From positions 3,609,501-3,673,500 of the forward strand of contig NZ_CP066783.1 of NCBI RefSeq assembly GCF_019186805.1: DNA of 64,000 bases, in the 5' to 3' direction. How positions within the stretch are numbered: the stretch's first letter is position 1; each line of letters starts with the position of its first letter. This stretch comes from Comamonas fluminis (GTDB lineage Bacteria > Pseudomonadota > Gammaproteobacteria > Burkholderiales > Burkholderiaceae_C). The notes beneath the pieces are model-generated. The model saw only the letters and a list, made by a program, of their open reading frames with translations. It had not been told where the DNA came from and searched no databases. This document shows positions 9,054 through 17,619 of this stretch, piece after piece. A program made the position numbers and the translations under genes.

Positions 9054-9691
9054 ACGCCATGACACGCCAGATCTGGGATATTTCCCCCGCCATTGCGCCC
9101 ACCAGCCCGGTGTTTCCCGGCGATACCGCCTATTCGCAGGAATGGTGCGCCACGATTGGACCGGGCTGCCCGGTCAATGTCAGCGCCATTCATCTAAGCC
9201 CCCATGTGGGCGCGCACGCCGATGCGCCGCTGCACTATGACGCGCAAGGCGCGGCCATTGGCGCAGTCGACCTCGACGCCTTCCTCGGCCCCTGCCGCGT
9301 GATTCATGCCATTGGCTGCGGCCCGCTGGTCGAGTGGCAGCACATTGAGCACGCGATTGACACCGACCTGCCGCAGCGCGTGCTGGTGCGCACCTACCAG
9401 GCTGCGCCCACCAGTTGGGACCCAGACCTTGCCGCCTACGCGCCTGAGACCGTGCAGAAGCTGGCCGAGCTGGGCGTCAAGCTGATCGGCATAGACACCG
9501 CCAGCATCGACCCAGCGACCAGCAAGACGCTGGACAGCCATATGGTGATCCGCCAGCGCGGCCTGCGCGTGCTGGAAAACCTGATGCTGGATGCCGTGGC
9601 AGAGGGTGACTACGAGCTGATTGCCCTGCCCCTCAAGCTGACCGAAGCGGATGCATCTCCGGTGCGTGCCGTGCTGCGCTCCCTGAGTTAA
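9050..9691 (+). CDS. kynB: kynurenine formamidase
   Basis: Hydrolyses N-formylkynurenine to kynurenine in tryptophan catabolism. The 213-residue product belongs to the metal-dependent cyclase family and carries the motif [13 protein letters not shown] (about residues 49-61), with substrate-pocket residues in [13 protein letters not shown]. It overlaps the permease stop by four bases and is followed after 79 bases by kynU. Length and neighbours match the bacterial kynBU arrangement. Confidence 0.94.
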   Translation: MNAMTRQIWDISPAIAPTSPVFPGDTAYSQEWCATIGPGCPVNVSAIHLSPHVGAHADAPLHYDAQGAAIGAVDLDAFLGPCRVIHAIGCGPLVEWQHIEHAIDTDLPQRVLVRTYQAAPTSWDPDLAAYAPETVQKLAELGVKLIGIDTASIDPATSKTLDSHMVIRQRGLRVLENLMLDAVAEGDYELIALPLKLTEADASPVRAVLRSLS

Positions 9692-9770
9692 ATAACAGCA
9701 AAAACCGCTTGAAGTCCAGGTTTCATAATCCTGGGCAGCTATCAAAATTGAGATACCTCTAAGGAAGACA

Positions 9771-11078
9771 ATGACCACTTTGCAAGACTGCCAGGCACTG
9801 GATGCCCAAGACGCCCTGCGCCCCCTGCGCGATCGCTTTGCCCTGCCTGCGGGCGTGATCTATCTGGATGGCAACTCGCTGGGCGCCCAGCCCAAGGCAG
9901 CAGCAGCCCGCGTGGCCGAAGTGGTGACGCAGGAATGGGGGCAAGACCTGATCACCTCGTGGAACAAGGCGGGCTGGATCAGCCTGCCCGAGCGTCTGGG
10001 CAACCAGTTCGCCCCCTGGATTGGCGTGGGCGAAGGCGAGCTGATGTTCACTGACACCACCTCCATCAACCTCTACAAGGTGTTGAGCGCGGCGGCGCGC
10101 ATCGCCCGCGAAGACTCGCCCAGCCGCAAAAAAGTCATCAGCGAGCGCAGCAACTTCCCCACCGATCTGTACATCGCCCAGTCCGTCTGCCAGGAATACG
10201 GGCTGGAGCTGGTGCTGCTGGAGCCCGAAGAAATCGCCGCTGCGCTGCAGAGCGACGTGGCGATCTCCATGCTCACCCACGTCAACTACCGCACCGGCGC
10301 CATGCATGACATGGCTGCCGTTACAGCCGCTGCACACGCCCAAGGCATTCTCTGCATCTGGGACCTGTGCCACAGCGCAGGCGCCGTGCCCGTGGACTTG
10401 AAGGGCGCAGACGCAGACTTTGCCGTGGGTTGCAGCTACAAATACCTGAACGGCGGCCCCGGCTCGCCCGCCTTTGTCTGGGCGCACCCGCGCCTGATCA
10501 ACCGCTTCTGGCAACCGCTGTCGGGCTGGTTCGGCCATGCAGAGCCGTTCAAATTCGTGCCCGACTACCATCCGGCCCAGGGCATTCAGCGCTATCTGTG
10601 CGGCACCCAGCCCATGATCAGCATGAGCGTGCTGCAATGCGGTATCGACATCTATACCGAGGCCCAGCCATTCGGCGGCATGGCAGCGTTGCGCGCCAAA
10701 TCGCTGGCCATGACCGATCTGTTCATCCAGCTGGTGGAAGAACGCTGCCAGGGCTATGGCCTGGGTCTGGCCACCCCGCGTGACCACGCCGCACGCGGCT
10801 CACAGGTCTGCCTGACGCGTGAGGAAGGTCTGGGCGTGGACGGCAAGGACAGCGGCGCCTACGCCATCATTCAGGCACTGATTGCACGCGGCGTGATTGG
10901 CGACTTCCGCAAGGGCGACGGCGGTACGGGCAAGCACAAAGACATTCTGCGTTTTGGCTTCACGCCGCTGTATGTGGGCTTTGAAGATGTATGGAATGCC
11001 GTCGAGCATCTGCGCCAGGTGCTGGAATCGGGCGAGTGGAAACGCACTGAGTTCAATACCATCAACGCAGTGACCTGA
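9771..11078 (+). CDS. kynU: kynureninase
   Basis: PLP enzyme that cleaves kynurenine to anthranilate and alanine. The 435-residue protein has the fold-type I pattern: YLDGNSLGAQPKAA near the N-terminus, WDLCHSAGAVPVDL with the cofactor-ring Asp, and the Schiff-base lysine in GCSYKYLNGGPGSP. An AAGGAAG Shine-Dalgarno lies just upstream of the ATG. The start of the next gene overlaps its TGA by one base. The 79-base gap to kynB contains a small inverted repeat (CCAGG/CCTGG) and no coding signal. Confidence 0.96.
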   Translation: MTTLQDCQALDAQDALRPLRDRFALPAGVIYLDGNSLGAQPKAAAARVAEVVTQEWGQDLITSWNKAGWISLPERLGNQFAPWIGVGEGELMFTDTTSINLYKVLSAAARIAREDSPSRKKVISERSNFPTDLYIAQSVCQEYGLELVLLEPEEIAAALQSDVAISMLTHVNYRTGAMHDMAAVTAAAHAQGILCIWDLCHSAGAVPVDLKGADADFAVGCSYKYLNGGPGSPAFVWAHPRLINRFWQPLSGWFGHAEPFKFVPDYHPAQGIQRYLCGTQPMISMSVLQCGIDIYTEAQPFGGMAALRAKSLAMTDLFIQLVEERCQGYGLGLATPRDHAARGSQVCLTREEGLGVDGKDSGAYAIIQALIARGVIGDFRKGDGGTGKHKDILRFGFTPLYVGFEDVWNAVEHLRQVLESGEWKRTEFNTINAVT

Positions 11079-11746
11079 TGATAAAAAGCGATTCAGTCAC
11101 AAGCTACGCAGACGATGAGGTCGATCCGCGATTAGAGCGACACATGCTGTTCCAAGCTGCGATGGCAGCGCTTTGCGAAGGTGTCGAGACTGATCGCGCA
11201 GACAAACGAGAGCTAACGATTGCGTCACTATCCAACGCAGCCCGTGACCTCGCTCAAGGCCAATGGCTTCTCATTACTGCAGACAACCCTCTACCCGCTT
11301 ATGCGCTGGTCAGGCCCATGTTTGAGTATGTGGTCAAAGCCATATGGTGCAGGGTCTATGCAAAAGATGACTGGCTCACACGGCTGTGGACTCCGCCGGA
11401 AGTAGATGTAATCAAGGAAACCGCGCCGCAGCGCATGCTCAAGGAAATGCTGGACAACATTGCTCAGCATCCTCCAACAGCCCAGATTCACCAGAAACTG
11501 GTCGCGCTGTATGACGCCACGGGCAAAGCCATGCATTCATTTGTTCATGGTGGCATCTATGCGAATGTTCACGCATTGATTGAGATTCCCATGGAGCAAC
11601 AATTGAACCTGCTTCGCAATAGCAATGCACTTCTTCTGCTCAATGCACAGACCCTGCTGCTTCCCTACGAAGGCTGGAGGGACGACTACCGAGCAATCCA
11701 GTCCGACTTCCAGGACGTACTACCGCCATTTGATCCAGTACACTGA
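11078..11746 (+). CDS. uncharacterised 222-residue protein, composition unlike neighbours
   Basis: I do not recognise this protein with certainty. It is largely helical and soluble, opens with acidic YADDEVDPRLERHM, has a hydrophobic stretch TADNPLPAYALVRPMFEYVV and a His-containing segment AMHSFVHGGIYANVHALIE. The last feature recalls DUF5677-like or AbiV-like HEPN-type proteins, but only loosely. It overlaps the kynU stop by one base and so is probably translated from the kyn transcript. Its codons are visibly less GC-rich than those of kynU (many AAA, ATT, ACA, GAT), which suggests later acquisition. A weak hairpin (GCCTAC/GTAGGC) follows near 11766. Confidence 0.7.
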   Translation: MIKSDSVTSYADDEVDPRLERHMLFQAAMAALCEGVETDRADKRELTIASLSNAARDLAQGQWLLITADNPLPAYALVRPMFEYVVKAIWCRVYAKDDWLTRLWTPPEVDVIKETAPQRMLKEMLDNIAQHPPTAQIHQKLVALYDATGKAMHSFVHGGIYANVHALIEIPMEQQLNLLRNSNALLLLNAQTLLLPYEGWRDDYRAIQSDFQDVLPPFDPVH

Positions 11747-11776
11747 CTTCAAAAGTCAGCCCAAGGCCTACGTTTC

Positions 11777-12739
11777 TCAGTAGGCTTGAGAGGAAAGGCT
11801 TGCCCACAGGTGCGCCGCCACCAGCGCTCTGAAGGGCTGAAACTGATCAAGCCAGATGCTTGCAGCCAGCGCATCTGGCTTTTCTTTTTGCTGCAGCAGG
11901 CCGATGGCGCGGCGCACGGCCACATCGCCATGCAGGCTGCCGTCGGGCCAGCCGTAGCCGCGCAGCAGGCAGTAGTTCACCGTCCACGGGCCTATGCCTT
12001 TGATGGCCAGCAACTGCCCGGCAACGGCTTCAACAGCGGTCGCGCTCCACTTTTCTTGAGCGCTCTGACTCGCCCATTCATCCAGAGGCAGCACTCCATC
12101 CACCACTGCCTTGGCTACGCTCCGCAAGGTCTGGGCCTTGGCCTGTGAAAAGCTCAGCGCCCGCAGTTGCTCCACATCCAGCGTGAGGACCTGCACCGCA
12201 TCGGGATAGGCCAGCAAATGCGCGGCCTCAGGCTGCAGCTTCTGAGTCTGCTCATGCAGTCGTAAACCCGCCGCCTCGATCAGCTTGCGCCGCAGGCTGA
12301 CGGCCACCGCCACCGAAATCTGCTGGCCCATGATGGCCCAGCTCAGCGCCTCGAATGGCGTGGGCGATGCGGGCACATGCAAGCCCGCTTGCCGCGCCAG
12401 CAGCGGCCCCAGCTCTGGGTGACTGCCGTGGGCCTGCAGCAAGGCGCTGGGCGGATAAGCCAGCCCCAACATGCGCTGCAGCATGGCTTGCAACTCCTGC
12501 TGGCTACTTGCCATGTCCTGCGCCACTGCATCAGGCACATGCAGCCGTGCCTGTACCTTTTCTTGATTCCACTGCAGCACCAGCAGCGCAGGCTGTCCCT
12601 GCCAGATCAAGGCTTTGAACAAACGCTGTTCAGACACTTGCAGCAACTCAGAGCGCTGCTGCGCATCGCGCCCATGAAAAGCCAGAAATTCCTGCCAGCG
12701 ATAGGGCTGGGGCAGGCTTTGTTGGCATTCAATCCACAT
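11777..12739 (-). CDS. alkA: DNA-3-methyladenine glycosylase II
   Basis: Base-excision repair glycosylase for alkylated purines. The C-terminal half of the 320-residue protein carries the helix-hairpin-helix LLAIKGIGPWTVNY, followed by GYGWPDGSLHGDVAVRRA. The Asp in HGD (about residue 272) aligns with the catalytic Asp of AlkA. Motif IMGQQISVAVA marks the start of the HhH-GPD fold, and the N-terminal third resembles the AlkA beta domain. It sits directly downstream of ada on the same strand, forming an alkylation-repair pair placed between kynU and kynA. Confidence 0.9.
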   Translation of the reverse strand: MWIECQQSLPQPYRWQEFLAFHGRDAQQRSELLQVSEQRLFKALIWQGQPALLVLQWNQEKVQARLHVPDAVAQDMASSQQELQAMLQRMLGLAYPPSALLQAHGSHPELGPLLARQAGLHVPASPTPFEALSWAIMGQQISVAVAVSLRRKLIEAAGLRLHEQTQKLQPEAAHLLAYPDAVQVLTLDVEQLRALSFSQAKAQTLRSVAKAVVDGVLPLDEWASQSAQEKWSATAVEAVAGQLLAIKGIGPWTVNYCLLRGYGWPDGSLHGDVAVRRAIGLLQQKEKPDALAASIWLDQFQPFRALVAAHLWASLSSQAY

Positions 12740-12760
12740 GCAATTCCTGTGTTTTTGAGA

Positions 12761-12834
12761 GCTGGCAGCGCTTGATATTCATAGATATCAGATTCAAATC
12801 ATCTTGAAGTGCATAGATATCAATCGCTGGCAGC
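12761..12834. repeat. direct repeats between ada and alkA
   Basis: GCTGGCAGC occurs at 12761-12769 and 12826-12834, and CATAGATATCA at 12780-12790 and 12812-12822. The units are short and the gap is AT-richer than the flanking genes. It is probably a degenerate intergenic repeat; no function is evident. Confidence 0.45.
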
Positions 12835-12847
12835 TATTGTTTTGATA

Positions 12848-13747
12848 TCAACCCGGGTTGCGCTGCTGGGCTTCACGCAGTAGCAACGCACGCTTGCGCT
12901 CCACGCCCCAGCGGTAACCAGAGATGCTGCCGTCATTGCGCAGCACACGGTGGCAGGGCACCGCCACCGCAATCGGATTGGCCGCGATGGCACTGGCCAC
13001 GGCGCGGGTGGACTGCGGCGCCCCCATCTGCCGCGCCAGTTCTGAATAGCTGAGCGTCTGGCCCGCTGGGATTTTCTGCAGCGCCTGCCACACCCGCTGC
13101 TGGAAAGCCGTGCCTTGAATATCCAGAGGCAGTGCCAGCCCCAGTCGCGGCTGCTCAATCAAGGCCACGACCTGCGCCACGGTCTGCTCATATTGCGTAT
13201 CGGCCCCGATCAATTGCGCCGCAGCAAAGCGCTGCTGCAAATCTTCGATCAGTGCCTGCGGATCATCGCCCAGCAGCACGCAGCACACGCCCTGCTGCGT
13301 GCTGGCCACCAGCAAGCTGCCCAGCGAACATTCGGCCAGCGCAAAGCGAATGGTTTGATGCCGCCCGCGCTGGCGATAGGTTTGCGGTGCCATGCCCAGC
13401 ATGGCGGGTGCATCTTTGTAAAAGCTGCTGCTGGCTTCATAGCCGCTCAGATAAGCGGCGTCGGTGACCGAGCTGCTCTGCTGCGGCTGCAGCGCCGCGC
13501 GCACATGCTGGCCACGGTGGGCCTTGGCATAGGCCTTGGGCGTGAGCCCCGTGGCGCGCTTGAAGTGTCGATGCAACTGCCAGGGGCTGAGCTGCAGACG
13601 CTGGGCCAGATCATCCAGCGAAGGTGCAGTCTCTTCAGCCTCCAGCCAGCGACAGCATTGCGCTATGCGCTCATCGATTGAGAGCAAATCAGAGGTCAGA
13701 GCGGCAGTATGGGCAGTGCGGGGCATGGCGTGATTTCCATCGGTCAT
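12848..13747 (-). CDS. ada: AraC-type regulator fused to O6-methylguanine-DNA methyltransferase (Ada-like, lacking the N-terminal metal domain)
   Basis: A 299-residue two-domain protein. Residues about 30-130 are an AraC helix-turn-helix pair (LAQRLQLSPWQLHRHFKRAT; VTDAAYLSGYEASSSFYKDA). Residues about 140-299 are the alkyltransferase with the acceptor Cys in PCHRVL (Cys265), preceded by GTAFQQRVWQALQKIPAG. Full-length Ada has about 350 residues and an N-terminal zinc domain whose Cys accepts methyl groups from phosphotriesters and switches on the regulator. That domain is absent here, so induction must work differently. The gene precedes alkA on the same strand. Confidence 0.9.
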   Translation of the reverse strand: MTDGNHAMPRTAHTAALTSDLLSIDERIAQCCRWLEAEETAPSLDDLAQRLQLSPWQLHRHFKRATGLTPKAYAKAHRGQHVRAALQPQQSSSVTDAAYLSGYEASSSFYKDAPAMLGMAPQTYRQRGRHQTIRFALAECSLGSLLVASTQQGVCCVLLGDDPQALIEDLQQRFAAAQLIGADTQYEQTVAQVVALIEQPRLGLALPLDIQGTAFQQRVWQALQKIPAGQTLSYSELARQMGAPQSTRAVASAIAANPIAVAVPCHRVLRNDGSISGYRWGVERKRALLLREAQQRNPG

Positions 13748-13856
13748 GGGCTGACTTTACGCAATGACTGAATGCGCTGCATCCACGTTCTTGCACGCTG
13801 AACATGACAACTTTCGGTTACGCTGCGCGCATTGCATCAGATTCCATCGATTGACC

Positions 13857-14732
13857 ATGACCACCGAATCCTCCGGCTGCCCCATGCATGGCGGCGCTGC
13901 CATCGTTCGTGACGAAAAAGCCCAGCTCGATTTCAGCCAGGACATGAGCTATGGCGACTATCTGCATCTGGACCAGATTCTGACGGCCCAGCACCCGCTG
14001 TCGCCCGCGCATGACGAGATGCTCTTCATCATCCAGCACCAGACCAGCGAGCTGTGGATGAAGCTGATGCTGCACGAGGTGCGCGCCGCCACCGCAGCGA
14101 TTGCCAATGCCTCGGGCGAGACCAAGCCCGACGCCTTCAAGATGCTGGCGCGGGTGAGCCGCATCATGGAGCAACTGGTCAACGCCTGGACGGTGCTCTC
14201 GACCATGACACCGCCCGAATACACGGCCATGCGCCCCTATCTGGCCCAGTCCAGCGGGTTTCAGAGCTATCAGTACCGCTGCATCGAATTTGCTCTGGGC
14301 AACAAGAACGCCGCCATGCTCAAGCCGCACGAGCACCGCAGCGATCTGCTGGCCCAGGTGCAGGCGGCTTATGAAGCCCCCTCGCTGTACGACGTGGCCC
14401 TGCAGTTGCTGGCACGCGAAGGCATTGAGGTGCCCGCAGACCGCCTGCAGCGCGACTGGACCCAGCCCTATGAAGCCAGCGAAGGCGTGAAGCAGGCCTG
14501 GATTACCGTGTACCGCGACCCGCACAAATACTGGGATCTGTACCAGCTGGGCGAAAAGCTGGCCGATATCGAGGACGCCTTCCGCCTGTGGCGCTTCCGC
14601 CACCTGACCACCGTGGAGCGCGTCATCGGCTTCAAGCGCGGCACAGGCGGCACGGGCGGCGTGAGCTATCTGAAGAAGATGCTGGATGTGGTGCTGTTTC
14701 CGGAGATCTGGAGCCTGAGAACGGAGCTTTGA
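13857..14732 (+). CDS. kynA: tryptophan 2,3-dioxygenase
   Basis: Haem enzyme opening the indole ring of tryptophan to give N-formylkynurenine, the first step before kynB and kynU. The 291-residue product has [18 protein letters not shown] (distal His region), [13 protein letters not shown], the proximal haem His in [15 protein letters not shown], and the C-terminal substrate loop [17 protein letters not shown]. The ATG at 13857 gives the family's usual N-terminus, and earlier in-frame codons are not family-like. The gene is separated from kynBU by an unknown gene and the reverse-strand alkA and ada, so it needs its own promoter in the 109-base gap behind ada's start. Confidence 0.96.
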   Translation: MTTESSGCPMHGGAAIVRDEKAQLDFSQDMSYGDYLHLDQILTAQHPLSPAHDEMLFIIQHQTSELWMKLMLHEVRAATAAIANASGETKPDAFKMLARVSRIMEQLVNAWTVLSTMTPPEYTAMRPYLAQSSGFQSYQYRCIEFALGNKNAAMLKPHEHRSDLLAQVQAAYEAPSLYDVALQLLAREGIEVPADRLQRDWTQPYEASEGVKQAWITVYRDPHKYWDLYQLGEKLADIEDAFRLWRFRHLTTVERVIGFKRGTGGTGGVSYLKKMLDVVLFPEIWSLRTEL

Positions 14733-14820
14733 CCACCCCTGAGCCGCTGCGCGGCTTCCCCTCTCTCGCTTCGCGGGAGGGGGACAGCAGCCTCGCTGCG
14801 GGACGGCCCTTGCTTGCTGC
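14733..14820 (-). repeat. GC-rich double-hairpin repeat, copy 1
   Basis: Begins at the base after the kynA stop. Read on the minus strand it contains GCAAGGGCCGTCCCGCAGCG, a CCCCCTC..GAGAGGGG hairpin and a GCGGCTCAGGGG end. Closely related sequences lie at 41375-41450 and 61951-62046. In all three cases the CCCCTGAGC end is next to the stop codon of the upstream gene. There is no T-tract. Confidence 0.75.
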
Positions 14821-14972
14821 CACCCTGTTGGAGGCACGCCAGTTTTTGAAACGCGCCTGTTTTGAAAGCTCGTGCTCCTGCGTGACAGACACAAAACACC
14901 GAAGCCGCTACAACGCCTCTCAGCCCTCGCCACTTTTTTGCCTTGCCTGCCTGGCCACGCCAGGTGTTTTTC

Positions 14973-16229
14973 ATGTCCACCCCAGCACCCGCTTCTGAAG
15001 CAAGCTCCTCTCGCAATCTGTCCACGGTCTGGCCCATGCTGCTGTGCCTGCTGACGGGCTTTGCGCTCAGTCAGGCCTATCGCACGATTGCGTCCATCAT
15101 GGCCGATGGGCTGCGCACAGATTTTGGGCTGTCAGCCCAGTCACTGGGCTCGTTTGCGGGGCTGTTCGGCCTGTCGTTCGGCGTGGCCCAGTTGTTGATG
15201 GGCATTGGCATGGATATTTACGGGCTGCGCCGCACCGTCGTGCTGACGTTTCCGCTGACCATTGTGGGCGCCGCCTTATCCGCTGCTTCGCCCAGCTATG
15301 CATGGCTGATGCTGGGGCAGTTGCTGATCGGCGTGGGCTGCTCGCCCGCGTTTCTGGCCTGCACCATGTTTATTGCCCGCCACTTTCCGACAGATCGCTT
15401 TGCCTATTTTTCGGGAATGGCGCTGGGCATTGGCGGCCTGGGCCTGCTGTTCACAGGCACGCCTCTGGCCTGGCTGGTGCAGCACATGGGCTGGCGCAGC
15501 GGCTTCTGGCTGCTGGCGCTGCTCAGCGCCCTGTCCTGGCTGCTGATTTTCTTCAAGGTGCATGAACCCGCGCTGGCCAGCGACACTCTGCCCAAGCCCG
15601 GGTTTATGGAGGCCCTCAAAGGCTTTGGCAGCCTGCTGCTGCTGCCGCACACCTGGGGCATTGTGCTGCTGGGCATGGTCAGCTATGCCTCGTTCCTCAC
15701 GGTGCGTGGCCTGTGGCTCAGCCCCATGCTGATGGACCGCTATCAGTTTTCATTGATTGCCACGGGCAATGTTGCACTGGCAACTTCGCTGATTTCGCTG
15801 TTTGTGCCTTCGCTGTTCGGCAAACTGGACCCCGGCCCGCGCAAGCGCCGCCAGCGCATTGCCCGCTTTGCGCTGCTGATGGGCTGCATCTTCACCGCCC
15901 TGGCGCTGGTGCACCACCCCATCGCCAGCGTGGCCTTGCTGCTACTGATGAGTGCCATGTCGGGCTACGGCACGCTGCTGTATGCCGATGTGCGCTCGTC
16001 CTACCCCCGAGAGACCACGGGCCGCGCCCTGTCCATCTTCACCATGGCGATGTTTCTGGGCGCAGCGCTGATGCAGTCGCTGTCTGGCGTGGTGGCAGGT
16101 CTGGCCGAGCGCCACGGCACCGATATCTATCTGGCAGTGATGCTGATGATTGCCACCATGCTGGGCCTGGGTGCACTGGCCTATCGCTTCATCAAGCCAT
16201 CCCCTCTGCTGCATCAGGCCACACATTGA
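14973..16229 (+). CDS. MFS transporter
   Basis: A 418-residue inner-membrane carrier with twelve hydrophobic segments. The loop after helix 2 (GMDIYGLRRTVVL) follows the MFS loop-2-3 pattern, and the central loop and second half have the usual layout. The ATG at 14973 gives a short polar N-terminus before helix 1. The substrate is not evident. It converges on a FAD monooxygenase gene, with a shared terminator-like hairpin at 16229-16275. The 150 bases upstream, behind the repeat, hold no recognised gene. Confidence 0.85.
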   Translation: MSTPAPASEASSSRNLSTVWPMLLCLLTGFALSQAYRTIASIMADGLRTDFGLSAQSLGSFAGLFGLSFGVAQLLMGIGMDIYGLRRTVVLTFPLTIVGAALSAASPSYAWLMLGQLLIGVGCSPAFLACTMFIARHFPTDRFAYFSGMALGIGGLGLLFTGTPLAWLVQHMGWRSGFWLLALLSALSWLLIFFKVHEPALASDTLPKPGFMEALKGFGSLLLLPHTWGIVLLGMVSYASFLTVRGLWLSPMLMDRYQFSLIATGNVALATSLISLFVPSLFGKLDPGPRKRRQRIARFALLMGCIFTALALVHHPIASVALLLLMSAMSGYGTLLYADVRSSYPRETTGRALSIFTMAMFLGAALMQSLSGVVAGLAERHGTDIYLAVMLMIATMLGLGALAYRFIKPSPLLHQATH

Positions 16230-16275
16230 AAAGAGCCGCTGGCGCAATACCAATATGCGCCAGAAGCTCTCTTTT
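16229..16275. terminator. bidirectional hairpin between MFS gene and FAD monooxygenase gene
   Basis: AAAAGAGC..TGGCGCA pairs with TGCGCCA..GCTCTCTTTT around a short loop. A-rich left and T-rich right flanks suit termination from both sides; the plus-strand gene ends at 16229 and the minus-strand gene at 16291. Confidence 0.65.
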
Positions 16276-16290
16276 CAATAGCTTTCTGAC

Positions 16291-17475
16291 CTAGCCTTCA
16301 TACAGCCAGGGCACATCCATGATGCGGCCCCCCAAGGCGCGCAGCGACATATCGCGCCCCCAGCGCACCACACCGGTGGAGTGAAAGATGCGCCCATTGC
16401 GCAGAGATCGCTCCTGCACCCTGGCATTGCGCTGCCAGCGGTTCAGTGCATAACGGCGCAGGCGCAGGCTCACATCCAGATCATGCATGGACAGCGCACT
16501 TTGCAGCTCTGCCGCATCCTCAATCGCCATGCCAGCGCCTTGCGCCAGATAGGGTCGCATGGGGTGGGCCGCATCGCCAAGCAAAGCGACCAGGCCCTGC
16601 GCCATCTGGGCTGAAGACGACACGGGAACGCGATCAGCCACGGGCCACAGCCGCCATTCCCCACCCGCATCGGGAACATGCTGCACCAGGTCCTGCAGAT
16701 AAGCGCAAGTGCCTTTCAAGTGCTTGAGCAAATCCGGCAGATTGACGGAGTGATCCCAGTGGTCCAGATCTTCAGGAGCCGGCCCCTGAACAATCACCAC
16801 CAGGTTCTGCAACTCGCCACGGCGCACAGGGTACTGAATGGCGTGCAGATTCGGCCCCAGCCAGGCGGTAACCTCATGCGTGCGCAAACGCTTTGGCAAC
16901 TGCGCCTGATGCACCATGGCGCGATAGGCCAGATGGCCTGTGACACGCGGCGGCCCATCACCCAGCATCTGCGAGCGAATGGCGCTGCGCACGCCATCCG
17001 CGCCAATCAGGGCATCGCCTTCAATCAGCTTGTTGTGGCTGGTGCGAATGGTGACCACACCATCTTGCTCGGTATAGCTGGTCACCGTCTGGTTCAGGTT
17101 CAGATGAACTTCAGGCAAGCCCTGCAAGGCATTCAGCAGCAGCTGATGCAGATCGGCGCGGTGAATGGTTGCGTAGCTGGCACCATATCGGCTCACGGTT
17201 TCCGCCCCCAGAGGCAGGCTTCCCAGCTCCAGCCCGCTGACTGCACTGCAAGCCCGCAATGCCGAGGGTGTGGCCACCACTTGCTGCAAAGGGCGCTGCA
17301 GCCCCCAGGCCTGCAGTTTGCGCACCACATTCGGGCCCAGCTGAATCCCTGCGCCCACTTCGGAAAACTGCGTCGCTCTTTCAAACAGACGCACATCCCA
17401 GTCAGCCTTCGCCGCTGCAATGGCCGCCGCCAGACCGCCAATGCCACCGCCCGCAATCAACACCTGTTTGTTCAT
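16291..17475 (-). CDS. FAD-dependent aromatic monooxygenase (salicylate hydroxylase-like)
   Basis: A 394-residue group A flavoprotein monooxygenase. It has the FAD dinucleotide fold VLIAGGGIGGLAAAIAA at residues 5-21, the DG motif LIGADGVRSAIRSQ, and the GD motif LLGDAAHPMRPYLAQGAGMA, and it ends in DVPWLYEG. Relatives hydroxylate salicylate, 3-hydroxybenzoate or 6-hydroxynicotinate. The exact substrate cannot be fixed from sequence, and no ring-cleavage dioxygenase is adjacent. It could be HpxO-like (urate), but the motifs fit the salicylate branch better. It converges on an MFS carrier gene that might supply its substrate. Confidence 0.82.
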   Translation of the reverse strand: MNKQVLIAGGGIGGLAAAIAAAKADWDVRLFERATQFSEVGAGIQLGPNVVRKLQAWGLQRPLQQVVATPSALRACSAVSGLELGSLPLGAETVSRYGASYATIHRADLHQLLLNALQGLPEVHLNLNQTVTSYTEQDGVVTIRTSHNKLIEGDALIGADGVRSAIRSQMLGDGPPRVTGHLAYRAMVHQAQLPKRLRTHEVTAWLGPNLHAIQYPVRRGELQNLVVIVQGPAPEDLDHWDHSVNLPDLLKHLKGTCAYLQDLVQHVPDAGGEWRLWPVADRVPVSSSAQMAQGLVALLGDAAHPMRPYLAQGAGMAIEDAAELQSALSMHDLDVSLRLRRYALNRWQRNARVQERSLRNGRIFHSTGVVRWGRDMSLRALGGRIMDVPWLYEG

Positions 17476-17570
17476 GGTCTCTTATTGTGCCGTCTTAGCC
17501 GCATCGTGAGAGGCAAACCCGATCACACCGCTGCAAAACTGCCATCACCCGTTATCTGCACCCTGACATG

Positions 17571-17597
17571 AAAAAAGCCCACCGAGGTGGGCTCTTT
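17571..17597 (-). terminator. terminator of H-NS-like gene
   Basis: On the minus strand GCCCACC-TC-GGTGGGC (17577-17592) is followed by TTTTTT. It lies 23 bases behind the stop of the H-NS-family gene. Confidence 0.85.
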
Positions 17598-17619
17598 CAA
17601 GCTGCGCAATCTACCAGGC

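Noticed and set aside
7653..9065. Long minus-strand frame antisense to the amino acid permease
   Set aside because: Gly/His-rich low-complexity translation with no ribosome binding site; the plus-strand permease is complete and coupled to kynB.
12740..12847. Considered as an attachment site or CRISPR-like repeat
   Set aside because: Only two imperfect copies of short units, with no spacers of even length and no integrase or cas gene nearby.
16291..17475. FAD monooxygenase considered as HpxO urate hydroxylase or kynurenine 3-monooxygenase
   Set aside because: The N-terminal FAD region and WLYEG end fit the salicylate/3-hydroxybenzoate branch better. Urate oxidation is already covered by PuuD, and no 3-hydroxykynurenine genes are present.
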